A stretch of 64,000 nt of DNA, taken from the NCBI GenBank assembly GCA_000442125.1, contig KE546970.1, positions 1,836,328 through 1,900,327 of the forward strand. The letters are read 5' to 3'. Source of the DNA: Opeltia flavorubescens. Taxonomy: Eukaryota; Ascomycota; Lecanoromycetes; Teloschistales; Teloschistaceae. The notes under the pieces were generated by a model that was given only the letters and a program-made list of their open reading frames with translations, searched no databases and was not told the origin of the DNA. Positions 11,104 to 21,023 of this stretch are shown in pieces (positions within the stretch are counted from its first letter, which is position 1; each line of letters begins with the position of its first letter). A program made the translations under genes and the position numbers.

Positions 11104-11831
11104 TGTTAGGCGCGGCAGCGAGTGAAAAAGCAGGGTCAGGGACCTGCTTTTACTGCTAAAGAAAATGAGAAGTCTAACCCTTTAGAACTCGACGCCGTTT
11201 TGAATGGAATGATGCAGGAACATCATTGATATGATTGGTTGCATCCAAGACCGCTCGGGATTCTACAAGTCATGAGAGTTTTGTGATAAGTGGAGCGTTT
11301 TTGGTCTACTTCGAAGGACAAGCCGATTTCTTATACTCTTTCGATATCAGGTATCCCATGCCTGGCGAGTCGACAGGAGATATGAACGTGACTATTGTGG
11401 CAGTGTCAATACGTAAGAAGTGGAATAAGAGAGAAAAGTAGTTATTTCATTCCAAAATGAATTCTTCAAAGTAGATTTCGACCGCCAGAAACAGGATAAC
11501 AGATGGTACCAAATCTCATGCAGTATTAAAATAACAGCGGCTTGAAACTATTGCAGCTAACAACCGCCGTTGGTATACTTGTATTTCAAGAGACATGACA
11601 TTTTTGTATGAAAATCTATACCGCTTACAGGGTCGAAGTTTAATCTATATCTCCGAAAATAGATATATCAAACCCTGCAAATGCTACGAGAGACGCTACA
11701 ATAAAGGTCTAAAGAGGATATTGTACATACTGGCTCTTCTGCCACGAAAACCTTCGTACCCGTGTCCTGTTCTGGTCTTGGGTGGACCGGCTCACGCATC
11801 GCCACCACAATTCTTATCTTCGATGGAGTCA
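11104..11831. other. Intergenic, no supported gene
   Basis: The frame at 11,235-11,441 (+, 68 residues) has no signal peptide or domain, and 11,595-11,837 (+) is AT-biased and featureless. I see no RNA gene or repeat. Confidence 0.45.
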
Positions 11832-12675
11832 TCATGAGGAATGTTTTCTTTTCCATCCTCGAACCCCAAAGATTACTGCGACGATGACTTCAATACCTGG
11901 AATGACGACAAATACAGCAATCGTATCAGCCTTGCTCATATTGGTACCACCATCGCTTTTGATATTGATAGCGCTGTTCGGAGATGGGGTAGATGAGGAG
12001 GATCGCGAAGGCACGGAAGATGGTAAATTGGTCGTAGATGAAAGAGTGGAGGAGTGGCCAGATCCTGAATCTGTTGATGTTGAATCTTCGTCAGTAGTGA
12101 TTGGAGCTGCTGCGAAGAGAGTCGATCCTGGGTGCGTAGAAATCGTGGTGGAGTCGGAATAAGGGGTAAGAGAGGAGGAAAGAGTGGCGCCACTGGCGGA
12201 AGATGATAGTGAAGCCTATGTGTCAGTCAGAAGCGATAGGATAGTCGGCGTTACCGCCTGCATTGGCCGAGCTGCTACTGACACTGGGACAGTCCACACT
12301 GTAGGAAGTAATACCCATACTTAAACAATGCCCCACTGCAGCGATGGTCGCATTATCGTTGCAGTACGGACTAGCATACACGGTCACTTCGGTAGCTACT
12401 GTCAGCGCTTATGCTTTAAGGCTCCTGGACACATGAATACCTAGGCAGCCCGATGCGACTTGCATCGTTTTGACACTGTTGGCTCCGTTGGGCATGGCTT
12501 CACACGTGCCGTCGGCCGCTACTTCGGCGGTGGAGACATTGGTGAGATGACTCTGACATGATGAATCGCGAAAAGCGGATATCATGGTTATATCGGCGGC
12601 TAAGGTCACCGTATTGTATGAGTATGGTATCACCAGCGTCGCGAGTAGAAGTAATTTGATATTTTTCCAGGCCAT
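11832..12675 (-). CDS. Single-pass cell-surface protein with Ser/Thr-rich stalk
   Basis: Three-exon model: 12,675-12,441, 12,395-12,283 and 12,215-11,832, about 243 residues. The product has a signal peptide (1 to about 27), a Cys-containing ectodomain with two related halves (SSCQSH...GCLG, then SPYCNDN...GHCLS...DCPS), a long Ser/Thr/Pro-rich stalk (about 116-205), one transmembrane helix (about 215-234) and a short basic tail RGWKRKHSS. This is the architecture of fungal wall-stress-sensor or mucin-like surface proteins (Mid2/WSC-like in layout only; no WSC domain is visible). Intron 1 (GTATTC, CTGAC branch, TAG) is sound. Intron 2 needs a GTCAGT donor to keep frame; the more canonical GTAACG at 12,254 would give a 39-nt intron and a frameshift, so that junction is the weak point. 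Confidence 0.65.
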
Positions 12676-14612
12676 AGAAGTCGTTGTAAAGAAATGGAGA
12701 AGAGGTACTGTATAAACTAGTTAACATCGTCGGATATGGTCGGTGCTGAAGTTTTGTTTGCTTTCTATGGAATGATTGTAAGAGGATGGCGTTTTGAAGG
12801 GGCGAGTGACTTGGTGTATGCAGTGAGCCGTTGACAAATCCAATGCATTTCATTTGCCCTACACCCTCCGCAACATCAGCTACGGCACACTGAAGATGAC
12901 ATCGCACAGCCTGGCTGTATCGCATTATTAGCACGTAAATATAGATTTACGATATCGAAGGGTCAAGATTGTAACGGCGTGCAGCCTAGAGGTATCACAC
13001 AACAGCTTCTAGTAAGAAGGAAATAGAAATCCATTGGCTATGTTGGAGACCGTCCGCCACCTGCTTACCAGAGACGTCGCATTCACGATACAGCAGCTGA
13101 AGTCTGTAGCAGTCAGTTCACGTCGTTGCCGTCAGCCCCTCATACTGGTGGTCGTGGCATTCGTTTTGTACTGCTCATGGAGAAGTAATTATATAGAGGC
13201 TTCTACAAGGAAAAGGAAACGCACGGTTAGAGATTGAGATGGTGAATGGAAATGCACAGCCCGCTGTGCGCGACTAGCCTGATATAAACTGTGGTTTTAC
13301 CTCCATTGTCTCGACCTGCGCAATATTGTAAATTTTGTTGCCATGATGCATCNCCCCGCCATTTTTCCTATCGCAGACGCACAATCATGCAGAGTCTGTG
13401 CCGTTTATTTCACCCCACTCGGTGTAACATCTGCCATACTTTGTTCAATTGCGAGACCAGATTGCTCTCAATCCCAATCTTTGATTAGACCCCTCAGTGA
13501 GATTGCATCTAAATTTTAAGTATATTGATCAAAAACCCTCTCAAACGCAAGATAGCACTTATGGATCGGTGTATGTTATCGGATATCTATTTTGATTTTC
13601 CAATCCACCACCAGGCAATTGGCGGAAGACTTCTTCGCAGACGATGGTTCACCGTTATGTGTTCCTGAAGCAACTCATTTCCCTCAAGCATAATGTTGCC
13701 ATGCCCTTCGAAAGCAGCTATGAAAGAATGCGCTTCCAGGTATCACCCTCTTTCAGATTGATAGATGTACACTAGACAATATAAAAGCAGCCTTACTCGA
13801 GAAGGCGTATGAGTTGCTGTGGATGGAAGATAGTTCGAAGTCTCCACGGACGGACAGCCTGAGAGGAAAGTGTGCAGACCTATATTGCTACAGCAATCGT
13901 GCAGATCATGCTAGATCTTCAATGGGCCCACTGCTTGTGCAAAACGTTCATCCATTTTTGTCGTGGGCTTTCCGCAGCGATTGATCGACCGTTGCTCAGC
14001 TTCGACCACCGTGGACTCAGTTTTTCCAAAAGCCCTTAGGGACTGCTAATAGATATATATTGTTCTCAAAAAGAAGCTGTGACTTACATCCTCGTGAATG
14101 ACTTGGTTAGACAATTTTCTTCGAACCAATATCTCAGGCGACGATTATGCATTACAGTACATTCGGTTCGCCTACTTATATTCGGCCTTTAGGGCTGCTT
14201 TCCTGGATTTGAGAAGACTATATCATGATGCACAAAACAAAGGACGAGCGGGGCTTCGAAAATGCTTGTCTTGAATGTGCAACATGGATCATAACAGCAG
14301 GTCCCACTTTTGTGCAAGCTACAACACGCTGGGTATCGCTGCAAACATTCCAACGAACTATCTACTGCCATGTTCATGAGATTGCTACACGAGATCCAAG
14401 ACCATTATTTGCAATATTTGCGTAGAGATCAAAAGCGATGCCGGCCCATTCGCCCTTAACCTCACCAGGACGACTAAGTTCACCATAATCTTGCTGTGTT
14501 CCACGCTTCACCAATCGACATCGTATCCATCTTGTTCCGTGTCAGCCCTTCAAGCTACCATGGAAGACAAATCGGAGCATCTGAACAAATTTCGCCGTCG
14601 AAATAATTTTTC
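12676..14612. other. Intergenic, about 1.9 kb without a supported gene
   Basis: Contains one undetermined base (13,353). Open frames such as 13,034-13,237, 13,291-13,488 and 14,225-14,425 (+) show no protein-like features or splice-compatible extensions. Possibly a degenerated gene or long untranslated/regulatory DNA; nothing specific can be supported. Confidence 0.45.
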
Positions 14613-16222
14613 CTAAGCTGCATGTTCAATTTGTCGATTTGATTTGGAGGAGAAGGTAACAGGCATCCTGGTCACAACGCTTGAAGGACGAACGACGAGA
14701 AATACAGCTATACACACAGGTACTGCCACAACGAAGTATATCCAAAAAAGCCTTCCTCCAGGCGCAAAATTCCCGGCCATACTAAACAGACTCGATATGA
14801 ACGTCAGGGGAACAAATACGAGAGCCAGATACGTTAGTCGTTTGATATTCGCTGTTTCCATGAGCGAACGCCGACTGTCTACGATCTGAATAAGAGAGGC
14901 GACAATAGAAACCGTGAGCTCAATCCTATGATTGTATACATCAATACAAGATAAGATATGTTCATAGTCCTTGATCAACGATGCGTTAGACTCGGCACCG
15001 TCGACTTCCGGACTTCGTTCCTTGAGGAAGGTTATGACGTAGCGGATCTTGTGGGATGTTCCCATATTCTGGCGGGACCACCGTTGCAGGGCATACAGGT
15101 CTGCATTGAGGATCGATATTTGCTCTAATTCTTCGGGGAACGAGTCAGGCCGATATTCATATTTCTTGACCAAACGATGAACGACCTCCAGATATATCAT
15201 CCATTCCGCCGCAATCACTTTCAGTGGATAGTATGCGACGGAAAATAGTGACGGACACTCTACGCTGAAACCTGGAGGCCACTCTCGAGCTAGGTAAAAG
15301 GCTATGTTTTCAAGAAGAGAATTTGGACCGAGCTGAGTTTCGGGTTCGTCGATATCATGGAACGATGGGCCGGAACGAAAGTCTTCTAGTCCACCCTGGA
15401 AGAGCCGAGACTGGATTGAAATCCTACAACGTTTGTCATCATCCACTTGCCTGAGTAAGTATGTGTCGTTTATAGGTGGATCAAGGAGGATAATTCCTAG
15501 CGCACTGTTAGCTTCCACCCGAAATCAGATCACATCAACCGACCAAGCCAGAGCCCATCTTTGGTTGACGAAAGCAATATGGTGCAGCAATGCCGAGCTA
15601 ACCTGATGTCTGCACCACGAGTCCCCGGAGCGGCGACGTGTCGGGGGACGTTCATGTCGCGGCGCAATTTGCCAGTCACTCCAGGACAATCAAATACAAT
15701 GCTGCGATAGTACTGAAGAGAGATGAAGTTTTGGGACTTTGCCAGCGATGGTAGAGTGGTCCTGTAAGGCCTCCTCGTTGCTGTGTCCGACTGCGGGACA
15801 TCTATATGCGTTGCGAAGAAGAAAGGATCAATATTGAGTGCTGATCCAAGAATCTCAATGATATCCGGGCATAAGTCTTCGACTAGCAAAATTCGGCCAC
15901 GAAGCTCGCGAGAGCTGTCGTTATTGAGCTTGCCGTGGAGCAACCCTTTCAGAGTCTTGGTGTCCAGATCCTGAAGATTCGAACGCCCAGGTGCCGAGGA
16001 AATGTCCAGACAGGCAAGTCGACAAGAGTCAATTGTAAAATTCGAATGATTGAGGAATTGCGACAAATGATGGAGTGACGGGTTTCGGTGCGCCCTGGCC
16101 GTTACGTAAGCGCTGTAAGACCTTTTGGGCTCTTCAACGCGCTGAAGTGTCATCGTAGATAGCGAATGCTTCAATACAGGTTTGCAAGATTGCCTTGACG
16201 TGATGCCATGGCGATGTGTCAT
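14613..16222 (-). CDS. CorA-like (Mg2+ transporter superfamily) membrane protein
   Basis: Two exons: 16,222-15,603 and 15,504-14,613 (intron of 98 nt, GTTAGC donor, AACAG acceptor, phase conserved), giving about 503 residues from the ATG at 16,222; ATGs at 16,153 or 16,453 are alternatives. The N-terminal half carries the fungal CorA-like signature: a segment reading GRILLVEDLCPDIIEILG followed by NIDPFFFATHI, later a patch around LQYYRSIVF. The C-terminal half has a long helical region (heptad-like, SLIQIVDSRRSLMETANIKRL) leading to two transmembrane helices, TYLALVFVPLTFISSLFSM and LFWIYFVVAVPVCIAVFLVV. The GMN loop that defines true Mg2+ channels is absent (the loop reads SMAGNFAPGG), so transport of Mg2+ should not be assumed. 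This degenerate CorA-like class is common in filamentous ascomycetes. Confidence 0.75.
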
Positions 16223-16458
16223 CGACCGGGATGATTCAATTCTGGGCTCGCAGGCAGGAAAACGGTTGAGGATTTCGAGGTTCAGACAGCTCACTTGAGA
16301 GTGAATATCGAGAACCCCGCTCCGCCTTACAAATATTGACAACGCAATATACTCTACCAATCCAATTGCAACATCCGAGCAGGCAGAAGTTGAGGATCCA
16401 GCCTCGCGAGCTATACGAATACGCTTTCGATTGTGCGCTACCCTGCATGCCACCTGAC

Positions 16459-16704
16459 TTAGTGCGCGAAGTTGGTGTAGTGGGGTTTAAGGCTTAGTTT
16501 TTCGAGGTGAGGTGACTGGTTTATATGAAGGGTACGTTCCTTCCTATTGCCAGTGATCTTAAGGCCAAGGATCTTCCTCATCTCCCCCGGGTCCTTGACT
16601 TTGAAGATTATCTGGAACTCTTTCTTGAAACATTGAATTGTTCGTGACGCAGATCCGACATCATCAACGTACAGCAGAAGAATCATGCAGCGATCACTGT
16701 TCAT
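16459..16704 (-). mobile_element. Ty1/copia reverse transcriptase fragment
   Basis: An 81-residue fragment contains the copia-type RT signature LLLYVDDVG followed by FKKEF..IFKVKDPGEM.KILG and the downstream R.LHINQSPHLEKL segment. Only this middle piece of RT is present; no protease, integrase, RNase H or LTR is nearby. It is therefore a relic, lying between the CorA-like and UstYa genes. Unlike the repeats beyond 22 kb it keeps normal base composition, so it escaped heavy RIP, perhaps because it is too short. Confidence 0.8.
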
Positions 16705-16896
16705 CGCAGGTGTGGGTTAATCAGCCATTACCAAAATTCCATGTTGGAACAACCTTTGACTCGAACTCAACTATCGGATCTAATCCTACGCGGTTCTATG
16801 AATATATATATGCTTGCCTGGCGCCATATTTAGATTGCCCCGACGATAATGAACCCTCCGGATGTTATCGTCATAACTCAACCAGGAACTAACATT

Positions 16897-17906
16897 CTAG
16901 ATCTCGTCGGCCCTAGTGATTTGAGGGTAGAAATCCGGCAAGTCCTTCTCCATATGATTCTTAAACCAAACCTTGACGACATCAGCGTAACCGGTTTCCT
17001 TGGTGCAGAATTTGAATCGCTCATGCTGGTCCAAATCCTTTGCATGTTCACTGAGATAGCGGTAGCATGCTGTCAGGTGCGGCTGCGCTGCCCACTCGGA
17101 GAGCTTGGCCCAGCTTCGGCACATACGCGTTTGCGTGGGAAGATCCTTTTGGTCCGGGAAGGAAGTGTAATGGGGTGTATCATCAGCACTGCAGATAATC
17201 GCATCGCGAACTGCGTCGAGACAGTGAGTAATATGACTGAGCTCGTACGTCTGGTTTCTGCCGAGATTCCATTCAGTTATACTCATATGAATACTTTTCT
17301 GTGCGCTATCAGTATCGATATATTGAATCATGCCCTGTCGATAGTAACTTACTAGGCAGTGGAGATCATGAAAGCCGCTCACGTAGAATATAGACTTGTT
17401 TTCATCCCAGGGGAAGCGCCCCGAGATAGTTGGGAGACCTTCTTTCTTGACGAATTCATCGGTCAAAGCAAGCATTCCGGTGTCGATGTCGATACTTGTT
17501 TCCCATAGCTTGCTTGCTTCTTCTAGATTGGTGCTCGAGTAAGGCGACTTCTTCAAGTAGGGTCGTGGGGTATCCCGAGATAATTTGGCTAGAATCATGA
17601 GCTTTGGGTCTCGACTTCGAGGGTTGACTCACCCCAATGAGAAACATCCGACGGTGAAGACATCCAAAGCACCGTCACGATGACAATCAAGACGATGTTC
17701 AGAGAAGCGGAAGCCAAAATGAATCCTTTTGGCCCGGCGCCAAAGTCTCGCGGGTGAAGCCATCTCAAGGCAGGCGGTTTGCCGCTCAACATACTCTTCT
17801 CTTCTTCACAGTCATCTTCAGGTAGGAGCCGACTGTAGCTCTTGCTACCTTGGTAGGGGAAGACCATCTTTCCTGAGATCAGATTTGAAAGAGTAACACT
17901 CAGCAT
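16897..17906 (-). CDS. UstYa-family (DUF3328) protein of a putative RiPP cluster
   Basis: Three exons: 17,906-17,633, 17,588-17,353 and 17,298-16,897 (introns of 44 and 54 nt, GTGAGT and GTAAGT donors, phases 1 and 0), 303 residues; the ATG at 17,867 is an alternative start. The layout is that of UstYa-type proteins: a short cytosolic N-terminus, one transmembrane helix (about 61-82) and a lumenal domain with two HxxHC motifs, HDLHC at 165-169 and HITHC at 192-196. The second continues into LDAVRDAIICSADDT, the typical family extension. Family members with both motifs are known to carry out oxidative macrocyclisation of Kex2-released peptides in ustiloxin, phomopsin and asperipin pathways. 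It lies about 1.1 kb downstream of, and on the same strand as, the repeat precursor gene. Both motifs are intact, so it looks functional. Confidence 0.88.
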
Positions 17907-18979
17907 TGCTTTTCAAGACGAAAACGATTTTAGATATGTTTTATCAATTTGTCTAATAGGAGCTTGCCAACAGAATAGAATTTCTAGCTGAAGGAGGACC
18001 TACACCAAAAGGCCAGAATCTTGCCAAGAGAGCAGGGAGTCTTGCGCGATTTCAAGTCTTCTTAGACATGGCTTGGCACTTCAAAATGCAGCCAGATAAC
18101 CCGCATGAGTTATGCATATCGACCAGTCGATATGTCTCAGTACTGTGGGAAAATTAATAGAATTGGGGTCGTCAGTGAACATGCAGCGCCTGATTCAGTG
18201 TTCATTCGGTGAAAGACAGCTGTTACCATAACGATAAGTTGCAGTCGTGGCCGGCTGCATCTATGTCTGGCCAGGAGACTACATTATCTAAGACAGCATA
18301 TTTCTTCGGACCCAAAGTCGCCGAGCCAGGCAGGCCGAGACTGCTTTCCGGGTCGTGACTTAACGCCAATGATATTGCAGCCCTGCTACCTAACCACGCA
18401 GCCTCGCTACTGTGTTACATTGAAATGCAACGAGGGTCGCTAAGAGGGGAAATATTTTCCCAAAAGGGTTCTCACTCCGAATGACTGCAGTGTTCCAGCC
18501 ATACACTTAGTCTCCGAAGTCTGGTATTCCAAATAGGTATGCGAAGTCAATCTCATAATTGAGAAGCTAACGCAGTATCTCGGCGGCTACAACGGTCGAG
18601 GTGCCTCCAGAGCGACGAATTAGGAGCTCCAAGCAAGCTGTTTCATTTGGTAGAGGTCTGCATGAGTCGCCTGCTTTGAAACGAGGTCCTGGGTACTATA
18701 CATCTATGGCTTTGCTCATGCGCTGCACTCATTTGATGTTACCATTTGCTTCCTCCACAAAGGAGACTGGGCTGGAGTAAATCAACGTTACAGACAGATA
18801 TTTAGACGATATACTGGATAGCACAGGACATCTGTATGGAGACGTCGTTTCAGCTTGGCAAATGTATTAGGCTGTCATAATTTCGCGACGGCAAGACACT
18901 CGCTACTCGTTTTAGAAAAATCCCATCAAAATCAAACCCCGAATCACTACTCGAAACCGATCCTGCCGAACGCAGGTTC
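17907..18979. other. Intergenic spacer within the putative RiPP locus
   Basis: About 1.07 kb between the UstYa-family gene and the precursor gene, both on the minus strand. No open frame of useful length on either strand and no repeat is evident. It should contain the promoter of the UstYa-family gene and the 3' UTR of the precursor. Confidence 0.5.
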
Positions 18980-19400
18980 CTAGTAGACGCCCACAACTGA
19001 GGTGTCGTCCGCCACACGTTTGTACACACCGACCACTAGCCAGTCAAGTCAGTAAGCTTACCACATGCTCTGGGGAATCATTTTGGAACCTTCGGCATCG
19101 ACAGTCTCGCGTTTGTAGATAGCGGGCACTGGACCGCGGGAGTCAGCTTCGTACACCTTCTCGAACCCAATGTACGTAGCTGACCTGAGGAATCAATGGG
19201 CTCGCGCTTGTAGACACCAACCACTGAGGCATACGAGTTAGCGATAGATCTATGTTCAAGTACATGGACGGCAAACCTTGAACATCGGCAGGCTCACGCT
19301 TGTTGACGCTTACGGCAGATTTCGTGAAAATGTTGGGGAGCGGACCGGCAAGGGACAAGCCGGTGAAACCGATGAAGGCGACGAGGAAGGATGAACGCAT
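18980..19400 (-). CDS. Kex2-processed repeat RiPP precursor (dikaritin-like), exon-per-repeat
   Basis: Four exons: 19,400-19,277, 19,223-19,185, 19,128-19,090 and 19,035-18,980. The three introns (53, 56 and 54 nt) begin GT, contain CTAAC/CTGAC branch sites, end CAG/CAG/TAG and are all phase 1. The spliced product has 85 residues. Residues 1-18 are a signal peptide. Lys-Arg pairs occur at 34-35, 47-48, 60-61 and 73-74, exactly every 13 residues. Each of the last three is preceded by a five-residue Tyr-ending core: VVGVY (42-46), VPAIY (55-59), VVGVY (68-72). A final VVGVY (81-85) ends the protein without KR. Spacers are acidic (EPAD, EPID, ETVD, VADD). Signal peptide plus KR-separated repeats with Tyr cores is the hallmark of fungal dikaritin/KexRiPP precursors matured in the secretory pathway. 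The two middle exons are both 39 nt and code one repeat each. Without splicing the repeats are invisible. Product chemistry and activity are unknown. Confidence 0.85.
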
Positions 19401-20282
19401 CTTTAAGTGTGTTCCTGTGGTAATGAAAGCTTTATCGTGTATAGGCGACTAAAAGCTACTAGGAAGAGACGTTTTTGGATGAGTGGAGTTCCTAGAGTTC
19501 ACAATCTAGTGGAGGAAAGAGGGTGCTCTTATGTTCAACCGAGTCTGCAAACATGCAGGTGGAATCATCTGCGTAGTTATGGTTGAAGAATAACGGACAG
19601 GCGTGGATTGTGGAGATGCTCGATTTTCCGTACGACGCAAGGGTCAACCATGTATCTGCAGAATGGATGCAAGGCATGTGAGATAGTTGATCTGGACCCA
19701 GTATGGTTGAATTTCCGATGCCACGCCAAGTCCAGACAGCCCAACAAGTTGAGATTTTGGTATGCGGGAAGCTTTCGTAGCTTTTCAGGCTCAATGCACT
19801 ACATCGATGGTTGTAGGACGGACTCATATAGCCTCACTAGCCGGCGTATGACCGCATCTGCGTCCATAATGGTGGGACCTACCGCAGCCAAACATGTCAG
19901 ACATTACATCTTGGCATTCCTTTTGCAGTGATACACAACCAGACAGTCGGTTCTCACAATATTCAACCACGTCCACAAGATTGCAGCCATGATGCAGCTT
20001 TATTCAACGAGAACCAGGCCAGTGGATCTTATCTTTCATGCGAGAATACGCACAAGTGACAGAGCTGCACCTATTTAGGAAGGAGGATTCGGTGATCCAC
20101 TCTCTCTTCCGAATTCAACCTATTTTAGCGAGCATGTCTCTTACTTAGCTAAGAAGGGCCACGAGGTTTATTATAATGAATTCCACGCCGGCAGTTGTAT
20201 AACCGGCAGTTGTATAACCAGTTCATTCTTTCTCGAAAATCATGAATAGCTAGTCTGACACCCCCATTCTACCTCGCCGAAG
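19401..20282. other. Divergent promoter region of the putative RiPP locus
   Basis: The minus-strand precursor (ATG at 19,400) and the plus-strand HxxHC protein (ATG at 20,283) are transcribed away from each other across this 880-bp region, so they could share regulatory sites. Frames at 19,492-19,827 (-) and 19,608-19,931 (+) have no protein-like features and are treated as chance. A perfect tandem 15-bp repeat lies near the right end. Confidence 0.55.
20188..20217. repeat. Perfect tandem 15-bp repeat upstream of the HxxHC gene
   Basis: CCGGCAGTTGTATAA occurs twice back to back, ending 65 bases before the ATG at 20,283. Paired CCGG(C) blocks at fixed spacing resemble binding sites of Zn2Cys6 cluster regulators. 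No other copy was found by eye in the locus, so an operator role is only a possibility. Confidence 0.6.
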
Positions 20283-21023
20283 ATGAACGAAAAAGATCAC
20301 CGACCATCACATAACGTCTGCGATGTGATCCCGGGCGTGAGACGAGCATCATACGAATCAAATGGCCATGACCAGCCACTTCTCGCGGGAGCAGAGAACG
20401 GCTTGTTCCCAGAAATGTCATATCGGGATGCTAAATTGATAGTGAAGTTCTGGTCCAAGTATACCAGGAGCGTTCTCTATCTCGTCTTTGGGGCTATTGC
20501 AATTCTCGCAATCGGATTGGTGTCGCTAGCCGCAGCCAACTTGACTACGATCAAACGACCCACTGCGACTCATCTCCCAGTGTCGATGGACGAGAACGCC
20601 TGGCTCGGCTGCGGTTCTACACCACAAGAAGCACGCGCTCTGGGCTGTGTATTCGACGTCATGCTCTCATCCTGGGTCCAAGCTCGATGCCATGATCGGG
20701 ATCACATGGAGGCACAAATGTTGAAGGTGCAATTTCCATGGTTCCGCGACAGAAACATGACCGAGCCTGTGCTGGAGGAGGAAGTGAGGCTTGGTGAATA
20801 CGGTATCTTGTATCTCTACCAGAACTTTCATTATGAGCATTGCATGTACATGTGGAGGTTACAAATAAGAGCTTGGAGAGGAGGGTTGCCAATTGATAGT
20901 GGTAGCTGGGATATGGGACATATTGAGCATTGCGCTCAGTGGATGTTGAATCCGAAGCTGCATTACCCTAGGTATGAACCATTTTCCATTACTTCGCCGA
21001 TGCGAGGATATAATATCCCTTGA
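20283..21023 (+). CDS. Membrane protein with two HxxHC motifs (UstYa-like layout)
   Basis: A single-exon gene of 246 residues. A cytosolic N-terminus of about 60 residues precedes one transmembrane helix (about 64-86). The lumenal part opens with AWLGCGSTPQEARALGCVFD, a signature of a large, poorly described fungal family (Cys-Gly near 110-111, GC-x-FD near 121). Two HxxHC motifs follow: HYEHC at 183-187 and HIEHC at 213-217, 30 residues apart, nearly the same spacing as in the UstYa-family protein next door. The order TM then paired HxxHC matches UstYa (DUF3328), though the surrounding sequence differs. It is divergent from the precursor gene, and a role as a second tailoring enzyme of that peptide is a reasonable inference, not shown. 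Start chosen as the first ATG; no intron is needed. Confidence 0.75.
   Translation: MNEKDHRPSHNVCDVIPGVRRASYESNGHDQPLLAGAENGLFPEMSYRDAKLIVKFWSKYTRSVLYLVFGAIAILAIGLVSLAAANLTTIKRPTATHLPVSMDENAWLGCGSTPQEARALGCVFDVMLSSWVQARCHDRDHMEAQMLKVQFPWFRDRNMTEPVLEEEVRLGEYGILYLYQNFHYEHCMYMWRLQIRAWRGGLPIDSGSWDMGHIEHCAQWMLNPKLHYPRYEPFSITSPMRGYNIP

Noticed and set aside
11236-11441. 68-residue plus-strand frame as a small gene
   Set aside because: No recognisable feature and ordinary chance length.
12216-12254. GTAACG...CATAG as intron 2 of the surface protein
   Set aside because: Only 39 nt and it shifts the frame; the GTCAGT donor at 12,282 keeps the Ser/Thr stalk and transmembrane helix in frame.
13034-13488. 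Two short plus-strand frames as genes
   Set aside because: No signal peptide, domain or splice-compatible extension; one contains an undetermined base.
16849-17355. 168-residue plus-strand open frame
   Set aside because: Antisense to the UstYa-family gene, whose motifs and introns clearly mark the minus strand as coding.
19143-19400. Unspliced 85-residue reading of the precursor gene
   Set aside because: Only its first 41 residues are exonic; the rest is intron read-through and out of frame. The spliced product happens to have the same length.
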